From contig NZ_JH584235.1 in assembly GCF_000241465.1 (NCBI RefSeq), positions 1,163,256 to 1,227,255 on the forward strand: a stretch of 64,000 bases of DNA. The letters are read 5' to 3'. Position 1 is the stretch's first letter. Every line of letters starts with the position of its first letter. The translations under genes and the position numbers were made by a program. The stretch comes from Sphingomonas echinoides ATCC 14820 (GTDB taxonomy: Bacteria > Pseudomonadota > Alphaproteobacteria > Sphingomonadales > Sphingomonadaceae). This document shows positions 1 through 8,146 of this stretch, piece after piece. The notes beneath the pieces were generated by a model that made no database searches, was not told the origin of the DNA, and was given only the letters and a program-made list of their open reading frames with translations.

Positions 1-88
1 TCAGGCGGTAGCGCAATGTCTTGCCGCCCGCCACTGTGTCGCAAACCGTCCCTTGCGCGAGGGGACCGCCTACGCCATTTCTCGGGGC

Positions 89-775
89 GTGACTTGCAAG
101 ACTGACGACATCGAATGGCGCATAGCGCCAGCCCCCGTCCCCTATGAAGCGGCGGTCGCCGAAATGGAAGCGCGCGCCGCAGCCATCGCTGCGGGCACTG
201 CGCGCGAGATGGTGTGGCTGCTCGAACATCCCCCGATCTACACTGGCGGCACCAGCGCCGACCCGGCCGAATTGCGCGACCCGCACTTTCCCGTGGTGCA
301 GACCGGGCGCGGCGGACGCTATACCTATCACGGGCCCGGCCAACGCATCGGCTATGTTATGCTAGACCTCAACCGGCGCGGCCGCGACGTTCGGCAGTTT
401 GTCCACGCGCTGGAAGGATGGGTGATCGCGGCGCTCGGAGATCTGGGGGTTGCGGCTTTTCGGGCACCCGGGCGCGTTGGCATTTGGACCAACATCCCCG
501 ATTTGGCCAAGGACGGTGGTATGGCCGAGGCCAAGATCGGTGCGATCGGCGTGCGCGTGCGGCGCTGGGTGACGCTGCACGGTTTTTCGGTCAACCTGTC
601 GCCAAACCTTTCTCATTTCAGCGGAATTGTGCCGTGCGGCCTCGCTGATTATGCGGTGACGAGCATGGAAATGCTGGGACGCCCGACCGATTTTGCAACT
701 TTTGACGCGGCGCTGGCGTTGCGATTCGCAGCGTTTCTGCAAACTCATTCTTCTACGGCAGAAAACTGGGCTTGA
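89..775 (+). CDS. lipB: Octanoyltransferase LipB
   Basis: Transfers octanoyl groups from acyl carrier protein to the lipoyl-domain lysine of the 2-oxoacid dehydrogenases and the glycine cleavage H protein; this is the first step of protein lipoylation in the cytoplasm. The family signature [12 protein letters not shown] is present, followed by the lysine of [10 protein letters not shown] and the catalytic cysteine in SGIVPCG, so the active-site set is complete. I prefer the GTG at 89 ([11 protein letters not shown]), which gives about 228 residues; the frame stays open upstream to a TTG at 53, which would add 12 residues of low plausibility. No lipA is visible in the window. A small lipoprotein gene follows on the same strand after about 90 bases. 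Function is very likely; the exact start is uncertain. Confidence 0.93.
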   Translation: MTCKTDDIEWRIAPAPVPYEAAVAEMEARAAAIAAGTAREMVWLLEHPPIYTGGTSADPAELRDPHFPVVQTGRGGRYTYHGPGQRIGYVMLDLNRRGRDVRQFVHALEGWVIAALGDLGVAAFRAPGRVGIWTNIPDLAKDGGMAEAKIGAIGVRVRRWVTLHGFSVNLSPNLSHFSGIVPCGLADYAVTSMEMLGRPTDFATFDAALALRFAAFLQTHSSTAENWA

Positions 776-864
776 GGGGCGCGCCGATCCGGACTAATGT
801 CCACCACGGTTTGGGTATTAAAGGTCTCGAGGCCAACCAAATCCATTATCTAGGGAGCTTTCCA

Positions 865-1122
865 ATGCGTGCATTCATTTCCAAGGTCGCTGCTGGTTCG
901 ATGATCGCTGTTGCTGCGATCGCCATTTCGGCATGCACCCCGAAGACCGAAACGACGACGACCGACAACACGATGGTCACCGATCTGAACTCGACCGACA
1001 CGATGACCACCAACGACACGATGACGTCGACCGACGGCGCGATGGCAAACGACGGTGCGATGGTTTCGAACGACACCATGACCACCAACACCACGTCGAC
1101 CACGACCACGAACAAGATGTAA
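865..1122 (+). CDS. Small Thr/Asn/Asp/Met-rich lipoprotein
   Basis: Function not recognised. The 85-residue product begins with a type II signal peptide, MRAFISKVAAGS followed by a hydrophobic stretch and the lipobox ISAC, so Cys24 should be lipidated after cleavage. The mature part is almost entirely Thr, Asn, Asp, Ser and Met, with recurring units such as TNDTM, STDTM and SNDTM; it has no fold-like hydrophobic core and is probably a disordered, acidic surface tail. The ATG at 865 is supported by AGGGAG at 852-857. The same frame is open upstream to 772, but that extension would place the signal peptide internally. A strong terminator follows, so it looks like a single-gene transcript or the end of the lipB unit. 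Confidence 0.75.
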   Translation: MRAFISKVAAGSMIAVAAIAISACTPKTETTTTDNTMVTDLNSTDTMTTNDTMTSTDGAMANDGAMVSNDTMTTNTTSTTTTNKM

Positions 1123-1151
1123 TCTTCCCTTTCGGGAAAGATTGTATCGAA

Positions 1152-1179
1152 GGCCGTCCGGGCGACCGGGCGGCCTTTT
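1152..1179 (+). terminator. Rho-independent terminator after the lipoprotein gene
   Basis: GGCCGTCCGG and CCGGGCGGCC form a GC-rich stem around a four-base loop, followed by TTTT. A weaker hairpin (AATCTT-CCC/GGG-AAAGATT) sits immediately before it at about 1122-1144. Confidence 0.8.
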
Positions 1180-1298
1180 CGATTCCACCGTTCGTTACAC
1201 CGCATTTGCGGGTAGCCTCGCGCTGCAGGATGCGCGATTAGGGTTGGGGCGCGCGAAAAAACGCCGTAATTGCAAAGTGTGTGAACGAGAGGCTTCGA

Positions 1299-1973
1299 AT
1301 GACTGTGTTGCGTACCCTTGCCGTGCTGGCCGCTGTCGCGAGTGCCGCACTTGCTGGCCCCGCCTCGGCCCAATTCTTCTTCCAGTCACATGACATGAGC
1401 GGCCCGCCCGCCCGCGGCGACGAGCCCGGCCTGCCATCCCTGCCCGGCGCGACCGAAGAAGAAGTCCGCGCCAATCTGGTGTGGAACCTGCGCTCGGCGC
1501 TCAACGTGGCGGCGCTGCAGTGCAAATTCGAACCGTCGCTGCTGACGCTCCAAAATTACAATATCATCCTTGAAAATCATAAGGATGAGCTGAAAAAAGC
1601 GTATGATACGATAAACAAGTATTTCGTTCGCACGAACAAGGGCGCGAAGGTCGGCATATCGGCGATGGACCGTTACGGCACGCGCACCTATTCCGCCTTT
1701 ACCACGGTCGCCGCGCAATATGGCTTTTGCCAGACCGCCAGCGGCATTGCCACGCACGCTGCCTACGCCCCGCGCGGCACGCTGTACAAAGTCGCGATTG
1801 CCGAGATGAACGCGTTGCGCAACGCGTTGGTGCCTTGGGGCGAGGAGCGCTTCTCCCGCCGCGTGCGCGTCGACACCCGCCTTGCCGTGCCGCGGCTGGA
1901 CTCGATCTGCTGGTCGAAGCGCAACGAGTGGGTGGCCAAGAAGTGTGGCCCGTTCGAGCTGACCTACCGCTGA
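1299..1973 (+). CDS. Secreted protein of unknown function
   Basis: Family not recognised. The 224-residue product has a clear Sec signal peptide (MTVLRTLAVLAAVASAALAG, cleavage probably after PASA before QFFF), so it should be periplasmic or secreted. The mature part contains four cysteines, in QCKF, FCQT, ICWS and KKCG, which suits two disulfides in the periplasm. A Lys/Asn-rich stretch around residues 80-105 (NYNIILENHKDELKKAYD) is predicted helical and differs from the GC-rich composition around it. The ATG at 1299 is chosen because GAGAGG lies six bases upstream and the signal peptide begins there; a GTG at 1281 is the alternative. It converges on queE, with about 20 bases between stops. 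Confidence 0.75.
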   Translation: MTVLRTLAVLAAVASAALAGPASAQFFFQSHDMSGPPARGDEPGLPSLPGATEEEVRANLVWNLRSALNVAALQCKFEPSLLTLQNYNIILENHKDELKKAYDTINKYFVRTNKGAKVGISAMDRYGTRTYSAFTTVAAQYGFCQTASGIATHAAYAPRGTLYKVAIAEMNALRNALVPWGEERFSRRVRVDTRLAVPRLDSICWSKRNEWVAKKCGPFELTYR

Positions 1974-1992
1974 CGCCCGCGGCGGCGTTGGG

Positions 1993-2625
1993 TCAGCGCA
2001 GGCCCAACGCCTTGTGCGCCTGCAGCGTCAGCCGCCATTTTGGCCGTGCCATGACCAGATCGATCGCGGCGGCATGGTTCGCCACCGCATCGCGGCTGTC
2101 GAGCGGTTGGACGAGATGATGCGCGAACGCCCACTGCTCCAACGCGGCGACGTCGGTGCCGGGCTGGGGCCAGACCAGCTTCAACTCGTCGCCGGTCCGC
2201 TGCACCACGACGCTGTCGGCTTTTGGGCTGATGCACACCCAGTCGATGCCCGGATGGACCGGCAGGGTGCCGTTGCTTTCGATCGCGATCTCGAACCCCG
2301 CGCCGTGCAACGCCTCGACCAGCGCATCGTCGATCTGAAGCATCGGCTCGCCGCCGGTCAGCACGACAAAGCGACTGTCGGCACCGTCCCCCCAAAAGCC
2401 CGTTACCGCCTCCGCCAGGGCTGTGGCATCGGCAAACTTGCCGCCGCCTGCGCCATCGGTGCCGACGAAATCAGTATCGCAGAAGCGGCAGATCGCGCTG
2501 GCGCGATCCTGCTCGCGCCCCGACCATAGATTGCACCCGGCAAAACGGACGAAGACGGCACGACGCCCGGCCTGCACGCCCTCCCCCTGGAGCGTCAGGA
2601 ACATTTCCTTGACCGCATAGGACAT
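1993..2625 (-). CDS. queE: 7-carboxy-7-deazaguanine synthase QueE
   Basis: Radical-SAM enzyme that contracts 6-carboxytetrahydropterin to 7-carboxy-7-deazaguanine in the queuosine and 7-deazaguanine pathway. The N-terminus MSYAVKEMFLTLQGEG is typical of the family. The cluster-binding cysteines lie in AGCNLW and ICRFCDTDF, giving the long CX14CX2C spacing known for a QueE subfamily rather than the classic CX3CX2C. LTGGEPMLQ is the SAM-binding GGEP motif. About 210 residues, which is normal. The ATG at 2625 is five bases from the queC stop, so the two are cotranscribed and probably translationally coupled. No queD or queF is seen in the window. Confidence 0.93.
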   Translation of the reverse strand: MSYAVKEMFLTLQGEGVQAGRRAVFVRFAGCNLWSGREQDRASAICRFCDTDFVGTDGAGGGKFADATALAEAVTGFWGDGADSRFVVLTGGEPMLQIDDALVEALHGAGFEIAIESNGTLPVHPGIDWVCISPKADSVVVQRTGDELKLVWPQPGTDVAALEQWAFAHHLVQPLDSRDAVANHAAAIDLVMARPKWRLTLQAHKALGLR

Positions 2626-2629
2626 CGCG

Positions 2630-3328
2630 TCAGACCGCGTAGCCGGTCGGATCCGGCAAGCCCGCTTCCTCAAAGCCCTTTTTGCGCAGTCGGCAGCTGT
2701 CGCACGTGCCGCAGTGCAGGCCACCGGGAGCAGGATCATAGCAGGACCAGCTCATCGCTGCGTCCAAGCCAAGCCGCGCCGCCTCGCGCGCAATGTCGGC
2801 CTTGGTCATGTGCTGCAACGGCGCGTGGATGCGGAAGGGACTGCCCTCCACCCCGGCCTTGGTCGCCAGTTCGGCCAGCCCTTCGAACGCCGCGATGAAC
2901 TCGGGACGGCAATCGGGATAGCCCGAATAATCCAGCGCATTGACCCCGATGAACAGGTCGCGCGCGCCCGCTGCCTCTGCCCAGCCAAGCGCGAGGCTGA
3001 GGAAGATCGTATTGCGGGCCGGCACATAGGTGATCGGGATGCCGGGCTGCACACCATCCTTCGGGACCGCGATATCATCGGTGAGTGCCGAGCCGCCAAA
3101 TGCCGCGAGATCGAGCGGCAACACGACATGGCGCACCGCGCCCAGCGCACTGGCGATGCGCCGCGCCGATGCCAGCTCCATGCGGTGGCGCTGGTTATAA
3201 TCCACCGAGAGCGCGAGCAAACGATAGCCCTGCTCGCGCGCAAGCGCTGCCGCTACCATCGAATCGAGGCCACCCGACACCAGCACGACTGCCAGCGGGG
3301 CGACCGAAGAGGTCTGTTCCAATGTCAT
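2630..3328 (-). CDS. queC: 7-cyano-7-deazaguanine synthase QueC
   Basis: ATP-dependent ligase that converts 7-carboxy-7-deazaguanine to preQ0, directly after QueE. The PP-loop SGGLDSMVAAAL sits at about residues 18-29, and the zinc site near the C-terminus is complete: SCYDP, then HCGTCDSCRLRKKGF. At 232 residues it has the family's usual length. It is the first gene of a queC-queE unit on the minus strand. About 160 bases separate it from the next minus-strand gene upstream, and that gap contains a terminator-like hairpin, so queC probably has its own promoter there. Confidence 0.95.
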   Translation of the reverse strand: MTLEQTSSVAPLAVVLVSGGLDSMVAAALAREQGYRLLALSVDYNQRHRMELASARRIASALGAVRHVVLPLDLAAFGGSALTDDIAVPKDGVQPGIPITYVPARNTIFLSLALGWAEAAGARDLFIGVNALDYSGYPDCRPEFIAAFEGLAELATKAGVEGSPFRIHAPLQHMTKADIAREAARLGLDAAMSWSCYDPAPGGLHCGTCDSCRLRKKGFEEAGLPDPTGYAV

Positions 3329-3373
3329 GATGCCAGGGAGGTAATCACCATCCCCGCCTTACGCAAGCAGCGC

Positions 3374-3402
3374 ATAAAAATCGGGCCGCCCGAAAGCGAC
3401 CC
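3374..3402 (-). terminator. Terminator-like hairpin between the DUF3617 gene and queC
   Basis: Read on the minus strand, GGGTCGC and GCGGCCC pair around TTTCGG, followed by GATTTTT. It most simply ends the DUF3617 transcript, but because it also lies in the queC leader it could act as an attenuator. Confidence 0.5.
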
Positions 3403-3486
3403 AGGGGTTCCCCTAACGGGGCGAATTGGGAGAAACGCGTGCCATACAGCACGCGGGATGTATATCGGGAGACTCTAAAGACCGGC

Positions 3487-3915
3487 TTAACGCGCCGTGC
3501 TGGCACCGGGCGGGCACGCCCCGATCCGGCGTGCCTCGTAATGATAGTCGAATGGCGCGCCGCTGACGATCCCTTGCGTGTCCAAATTGAAGGCGCGCGG
3601 CGTCGAAACCCTGAACGTGGTGCGCCCATGGCCATTGCCAGGGCAAGTATAATGCACGGTGGCCACATCCGGCTCGTTATCAATGACGAAACGCTGGCAC
3701 TGCGCGCTACCATGTCCGTATTGGATCAGAATTGCGGGATCCGCGATGCACAGCGTCCGCCCGGGCGAGTCGGAGCCAAGCTCCTTGATCTGCCATTGGC
3801 CAGGCTCGATCCGGGCAACCGCCGCCAGAGTCGGCCCTGCGGTGGGAGCTGCCGCAACCAACCCGCCGACCATCACCGCCGCAACCAGCGCGCGCGCGAC
3901 CTTCGATATCCGCAT
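3487..3915 (-). CDS. DUF3617-type secreted protein
   Basis: A 142-residue exported protein of a type common in sphingomonads. MRISKVARALVAAVMVGG begins a signal peptide that probably ends near AGPTLAAVA. The mature part starts with IEPGQWQI, the usual opening of DUF3617 proteins, and has cysteines in RTLCIA, AQCQRF, YTCPG and GACPPG, suggesting disulfides in the periplasm. The TTFRV core also fits the family. Biochemical role unknown. The ATG at 3915 is chosen because the signal peptide starts there; the frame is open 12 codons further. Family assignment is from pattern memory. Confidence 0.7.
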   Translation of the reverse strand: MRISKVARALVAAVMVGGLVAAAPTAGPTLAAVARIEPGQWQIKELGSDSPGRTLCIADPAILIQYGHGSAQCQRFVIDNEPDVATVHYTCPGNGHGRTTFRVSTPRAFNLDTQGIVSGAPFDYHYEARRIGACPPGASTAR

Positions 3916-4007
3916 TCGTTCAAACCCCGTTCGGCCCTGGGCAGAGCCCACCCGGGTTCACCGCCATCGTCTCCTAATTGGGGTGGCGCGCGGAACTTTC
4001 AATGCGG

Positions 4008-4934
4008 CTACGGAACGATTTCGGTTGCCGCCTGAACCGGGAACTTGCGGGCGCAAAAGGCACAATCGACAAAGATCGTGCCGGTTTCGTCCGCCATTGC
4101 GCGCTGTTCCTCGGGCGGGAATTTGCCCAGCACTTGCGCGATATAGTCGGGTGAGCAACGGCAACCCCGGACGATGGCGGTATCGCCATAGAGCCGCACC
4201 TCATCCTCTTCATTGAACAGCCGCCAGACCAGCGTCTCGAGCGGAATTGCCGGGTCGGACAGTTCCTCCGCCTGAAGGGTCTGCCCAAGGATCGCGACAT
4301 GCTCCCATTCGGGATGATCGAGTCGGGTGTGCAGCCGGTCCCGACCAACCTCGCCCTCCGGGAGATGTTGGAGCAGCAGGCCGCCGGCGAATCGCTTGCC
4401 GCCCTTCTCCTTGCCTCCACAATCGACGCCCACGCGGACGAGCGTGGGGATCTGTTCGGACTGCAGGAAATAATGCTCGGCGGCCGCACTCAGCGAATCG
4501 CCATCGAGCGGGACGATGCCTTGATAGCGCTCGCCTGTCGTCGCCTGGTCGAAGGTGATGGCGAGGTAGCCCGCACCGAACAGCGCAAACAGGCTTGGGT
4601 TCTCCGGGGCCGACGCCAGCCGCTCGGCATCATATTGGACATAGCCGCGCAGCTCGCCGCCTTTGTAATCGCACACCAGCAGCGTCACGATTCCCGACTG
4701 GGTTTGCGCCTGCATGGTGAGCTGGCCTTGCGCATCCTTGAGCGTCGACCCGATCAACGCGGCCAGCGTCAGCGCTTCCGCCAGCAACGCCTCGATCGGC
4801 GCGGGATAGGCGTGGGCATCGAGAATCGTGTCGAGCACCGGGCCCAGACGCACAATCCGCCCGCGCGCGTGGCGCGAAGGGATGGTGAAGCCGAGCGCGC
4901 GGTCGGAGTCGGTGTCGGTGGTCGAGGATGTCAT
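4008..4934 (-). CDS. hslO: Redox-regulated chaperone Hsp33
   Basis: Holdase activated by oxidative unfolding: oxidation releases zinc and exposes a binding site for unfolded proteins in the cytoplasm. The N-terminal substrate-binding domain includes GSTLKDAQGQLTMQ and QGIVPLDGDSLSAA. The C-terminal zinc site is complete as CRC in RGCRCSPDYI and CAFC in FVDCAFCARKF. About 308 residues. The start at 4934 (MTSSTTDTDSDRA) excludes an upstream in-frame stretch that is only translated palindromic repeat. argF lies about 130 bases upstream on the same strand with the repeat between them, so cotranscription is possible. Confidence 0.94.
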   Translation of the reverse strand: MTSSTTDTDSDRALGFTIPSRHARGRIVRLGPVLDTILDAHAYPAPIEALLAEALTLAALIGSTLKDAQGQLTMQAQTQSGIVTLLVCDYKGGELRGYVQYDAERLASAPENPSLFALFGAGYLAITFDQATTGERYQGIVPLDGDSLSAAAEHYFLQSEQIPTLVRVGVDCGGKEKGGKRFAGGLLLQHLPEGEVGRDRLHTRLDHPEWEHVAILGQTLQAEELSDPAIPLETLVWRLFNEEDEVRLYGDTAIVRGCRCSPDYIAQVLGKFPPEEQRAMADETGTIFVDCAFCARKFPVQAATEIVP

Positions 4935-4939
4935 ACGTA

Positions 4940-5030
4940 AACCGTTCGGGCTAAGCCTGTCGAAGCCCTGCCCTTCCTTCCAGCCGCGAAAGAAAGGACA
5001 GCCCTTCGACAAGCTCAGGGCGAACGGGTT
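4940..5030. repeat. Palindromic sphingomonad repeat (GCCTGTCGAAG family), copy 1
   Basis: Two imperfect inverted arms, 4940-4969 and 5001-5030, both built on CCGTTCG...AGCCTGTCGAAG. They flank an inner hairpin rich in CCTTCC/AAGAAAGG. The same core recurs at 17882-17967. It lies between argF and hslO and could fold into a stable RNA hairpin. Confidence 0.85.
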
Positions 5031-5066
5031 CTTGTTAATCCCTAAATAGGGCTGGGCGCGTCGCGA

Positions 5067-5987
5067 TCAACCGATCTGGCCAAAGCACCAGCGCAGCACC
5101 GATTTCTGCGCATGCAGCCGGTTTTCCGCCTCGGGCCAGATCAGCGATTGCGGCCCATCGATCACCTCCGCCGTCACTTCCTCGCCGCGGTGCGCGGGCA
5201 GGCAGTGCAGGAACTTCGCATCGGGCTTGGCGGTCGCCATCAGCGCGGCGTCGACCTGATAGGGCAGCATCGCCTGCAACTTGGTCTCGGCATGCGCCTG
5301 GCCCATCGAAATCCAGGTATCGGTGACGATGATATCGGCCCCCGCCACCGCTTCGCGCGCGGTGCCGACCACGCGCGCGCGGCCCTTGCCCAATGCGACA
5401 TCGCTCTCGGGCGGCATGAAGCCTTGCGGGCACGCCGCGACGACATCGAACTGCATCAGCCCGGCGGCTTCCATGATCGAGGCGAGCACATTGTTGCCGT
5501 CGCCCAGCCACGCCACCTTCAGCCCCGGCAGCGGCTTGCCCGCTTCGATGATCGTGAGCAGGTCGGCCATGATCTGGCACGGATGCGAATGGTCGGTCAG
5601 GCCGTTGATAACGGGCACGGTCGCATAATGCGCCATCTCCTCGACCTTGGCATGGTCGTCGGTGCGCAGCATGATCGCATCGCAATAGCCCGACAGCACG
5701 CGCGCGGTGTCGGCGACGGTCTCGCCCCGCCCAAGCTGGGTCGTGCCCGAGTCGAGCACGACGCTGGACCCGCCGAGCTGGCGAATCGCCATGTCGAACG
5801 ACACGCGGGTGCGAGTCGAGTTCTTTTCAAACACCATTGCCAGCGTGTGCCCGGCGAGCGGGGCATCGGCATCCGCCTTGCCCTTGGGCCAGCCGGCGCG
5901 GGCCGCCTTGCGATCGAGCGCATCGGCCAGCATCGCGGCGATACCATCCGGCCCGGCATCGGAGAGCGAAAGGAAGTGGCGGCTCAT
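5067..5987 (-). CDS. argF: Ornithine carbamoyltransferase
   Basis: Makes citrulline from ornithine and carbamoyl phosphate in arginine biosynthesis. The signatures are intact: carbamoyl-phosphate site [26 protein letters not shown], and the ornithine loop [10 protein letters not shown]. About 306 residues, as expected. The ATG at 5987 ([10 protein letters not shown]) is chosen because upstream in-frame sequence is repeat. argD lies upstream on the same strand; a 128-base palindromic repeat separates the two. argD-argF adjacency is common in alphaproteobacteria. Confidence 0.97.
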   Translation of the reverse strand: MSRHFLSLSDAGPDGIAAMLADALDRKAARAGWPKGKADADAPLAGHTLAMVFEKNSTRTRVSFDMAIRQLGGSSVVLDSGTTQLGRGETVADTARVLSGYCDAIMLRTDDHAKVEEMAHYATVPVINGLTDHSHPCQIMADLLTIIEAGKPLPGLKVAWLGDGNNVLASIMEAAGLMQFDVVAACPQGFMPPESDVALGKGRARVVGTAREAVAGADIIVTDTWISMGQAHAETKLQAMLPYQVDAALMATAKPDAKFLHCLPAHRGEEVTAEVIDGPQSLIWPEAENRLHAQKSVLRWCFGQIG

Positions 5988-5994
5988 TTCCCCG

Positions 5995-6122
5995 CTCCCA
6001 TTGGGAGAGGGAGGGAGGCGCGAAGCGACGGAAGGGTGAGGGTGAGCGGGCAACAAGCCCCCTCACCCTTCCCACTCGGCTGCGCCGAGCAGGCCCCTTC
6101 CCTCTCCCAAAGGGAGAGGGAG
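5995..6122. repeat. Composite palindromic repeat between argD and argF
   Basis: Three nested hairpins are visible: CTCCCATTGGGAG (5995-6007), CTCGGCTGCGCCGAG (6075-6089) and CCCTCTCCC/GGGAGAGGG (about 6100-6120). Outer blocks GGGTGAGGG and CCCTCACCC pair across the middle. It fills nearly the whole argD-argF gap. Confidence 0.85.
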
Positions 6123-6138
6123 TTTGCGTTCACCCCGC

Positions 6139-7332
6139 TCATACCGTCGCCACCGCATAGTCGCGCGCGCCGTCGCTCAGCTTCTGCACGAATTCGGCGA
6201 TGTGGCTCTCTTCGATCACCAGCGGCGGCAACACGCGCACGACGTTCTCGCCCGCCGCCACCGTCAACAACCCGTGATGATCGCGCAGGTGCGCCACGAA
6301 ATCGCGGGCAACCGCCGCGTCCTTCATCTTGATGCCGAGCATCAGGCCCATGCCGCGGATGCTGTCGAACAGATGGTCGTGATTGGGGATCATCTGCTCG
6401 ATCGCGCCGCGCAGCCGGTCCCCCATTGCGGTGACATGATCGAGGAAGCCGGGCTCGAGCATCACGTCGAGGATCGCCTCGCCCGCTGCCATCGCCAGCG
6501 GATTGCCGCCATAGGTCGATCCGTGCGTGCCGAACACCATGCCCTTGGCCGCTTCGGCCGTCGCAAGGCATGCACCCAGCGGGAAGCCGCCGCCAATGCC
6601 CTTGGCCGACGACAGAATGTCCGGGGTGATGCCGTAATGCTCATAGGCCCACATCTTGCCGGTCCGGCCATAGCCGCACTGGACCTCGTCCAGCACCAGC
6701 AGCAGGCCATGCTCGTCACACGCCTTGCGCAGGCCCTGGATGAACTCTTGCGTGCCAGCCGAAACGCCGCCCTCACCCTGGACCGTTTCGACCATGAAAC
6801 CGGCAGTCGTGTCGTCGATCAGCGAAAGCGCGGCCTCAAGATCGTTGAACGGCGCATATTTGAAACCGGGCAAGAGCGGCTCGAACCCGTCGCGCATCTT
6901 GGGTTGGTTGGTCGCCGAAATCGCACCCATCGTCCGCCCGTGAAAGGCGTTGTTGAAGGTGATCAGCGTCGTGCGCTGCGGATTGCCATTGGCATAATGA
7001 TAGCGCCGTGCGGTCTTGATCGCGCATTCCACCGCTTCGGTGCCCGAATTGGTGAAAAACACGGTGTCGGCAAACGAGCTGTCGACGATGCGTTGCGCCA
7101 GATGTTCGCCCTGCGGGCTGCCATACAGGTTCGACACGTGCATCAGCGTCGCTGCCTGATCGGCAATCGCCTGCACCAGTTTCGGGTGGCCGTGGCCAAG
7201 CGCGTTGACCGCGATACCGGCCGCGAAATCGAGATAGCGTTCGCCCTGCTCGCCAATCAGGTAGCAGCCCTCGCCGCGCACCGGGCGCACGCCGCAACGC
7301 GGGTACACGGGCATCAAAGCGGGGGTCGACAC
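6139..7332 (-). CDS. argD: Acetylornithine / succinylornithine aminotransferase
   Basis: PLP-dependent class III aminotransferase that makes N-acetylornithine in arginine synthesis; many family members also act on succinylornithine. It has NSGTEAVECAIKTAR, the AFHGRTMGA block, LDEVQCGYGRTG, and the PLP lysine in SSAKGIGGGFPLGA. The start is set at the GTG at 7332, because GAGGAGA lies about six bases upstream; this gives MSTPALMPVYPRCG and 397 residues. It heads the argD-argF minus-strand unit. An astD gene of arginine catabolism lies 24 kb away, so a double role is possible but not shown. Confidence 0.95.
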   Translation of the reverse strand: MSTPALMPVYPRCGVRPVRGEGCYLIGEQGERYLDFAAGIAVNALGHGHPKLVQAIADQAATLMHVSNLYGSPQGEHLAQRIVDSSFADTVFFTNSGTEAVECAIKTARRYHYANGNPQRTTLITFNNAFHGRTMGAISATNQPKMRDGFEPLLPGFKYAPFNDLEAALSLIDDTTAGFMVETVQGEGGVSAGTQEFIQGLRKACDEHGLLLVLDEVQCGYGRTGKMWAYEHYGITPDILSSAKGIGGGFPLGACLATAEAAKGMVFGTHGSTYGGNPLAMAAGEAILDVMLEPGFLDHVTAMGDRLRGAIEQMIPNHDHLFDSIRGMGLMLGIKMKDAAVARDFVAHLRDHHGLLTVAAGENVVRVLPPLVIEESHIAEFVQKLSDGARDYAVATV

Positions 7333-7447
7333 GGGCTGTCTCCTCAAAAGCAAAGGGCGACCCACACGGTCGCCCGAAACGCGTTTTAGGGTGCGCCGCG
7401 CGCGAGTGCAACACCGTGCGACTCGGCGGTGCGATGCCGGGCCTGTG

Positions 7448-8146
7448 CTATTGCGGTCCGATCGGCGCGATCTTCATGCCGTCCTTGAGCTGCTCTGCCC
7501 GCGACAGCGCGACCCATTCGCCGAGCGAAAGCCCACTGGCGACCGCGATTCCCGCAGGCGTCTCCTCGCCGAGCGTGATGCGGCGCAGATGCACGCGCGA
7601 CGTGGCAAGATCGACGACATAGACCTGCGCCATCGCCCCCTGCCGCGCGAACACCGCGCTGGGCGGCACGGCGAGCAAGCGCGTCCCCGCCCCGCTCGCA
7701 ACAATGCTGGCGACGCCGGTCTGCCCCACCTTCAGCCGTGCATCATTGGGCAGCGTGACCTCCGCCGAGACCGATCCCGCCGAACCGGCCTGCGGCGCGA
7801 GCGCGATCAGGCGACCGACGACGATGTCGTTGTTGAACGCCGCGAAGCGGACCTTGGCGGTCGCCCCCAAGGTGACTCGCGCGGCATCGGCGGCAGGCAA
7901 GGCAAGGCGCAGAGAGTAGCTCGGTGCCCCGGTCTGCGCCCGCGCGCCGGGTGCAATCGCCTGGCGTTCCCGCAGCGCGACCGTGCCCGTCCCAACCACC
8001 GTCGGCACCACGATCGTGCTTCCCGCCTGCGCGATGCGGATGGAGGGTTCCTGCGGCGCCTGGCGGGCGGCAACCGGTTGCGACGCAGGCTTGTTGCACG
8101 CCGTGAGCGCCAGTCCCAGCGCCAGCACGGCCCACCGCCGGGTCAA
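7448..8146 (-). CDS. Short membrane-fusion/adaptor-like lipoprotein
   Basis: A 232-residue lipoprotein: MTRRWAVLALGLALTACNKP has a lipobox ending at Cys17. The body resembles the beta-barrel and membrane-proximal domains of RND/HlyD adaptor proteins (GATAKVRFAAFNNDIVVG, LKVGQTGVASIV, VPPSAVFARQGAMAQVYVV), but the long coiled hairpin and most of the lipoyl domain are absent, so it is much shorter than typical adaptors. The start is a TTG at 8146 whose TTGA overlaps the stop of the ABC permease gene, with GGAAGA as ribosome-binding site; a GTG at 8128 is the alternative. Coupling implies it works with the permease. Whether it is a natural minimal adaptor or a remnant is unknown. Confidence 0.65.
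   Translation of the reverse strand: MTRRWAVLALGLALTACNKPASQPVAARQAPQEPSIRIAQAGSTIVVPTVVGTGTVALRERQAIAPGARAQTGAPSYSLRLALPAADAARVTLGATAKVRFAAFNNDIVVGRLIALAPQAGSAGSVSAEVTLPNDARLKVGQTGVASIVASGAGTRLLAVPPSAVFARQGAMAQVYVVDLATSRVHLRRITLGEETPAGIAVASGLSLGEWVALSRAEQLKDGMKIAPIGPQ

Noticed and set aside
1..88. Tail or start of a gene at the left edge on the minus strand
   Set aside because: Two minus frames are open over the first 50 bases but neither has a start, a recognisable sequence or enough length to support a call.
3329..3486. preQ1 riboswitch before queC
   Set aside because: No A-rich tail or short pseudoknot pattern; only a terminator-like hairpin and a GCGTGC/GCACGC stem.
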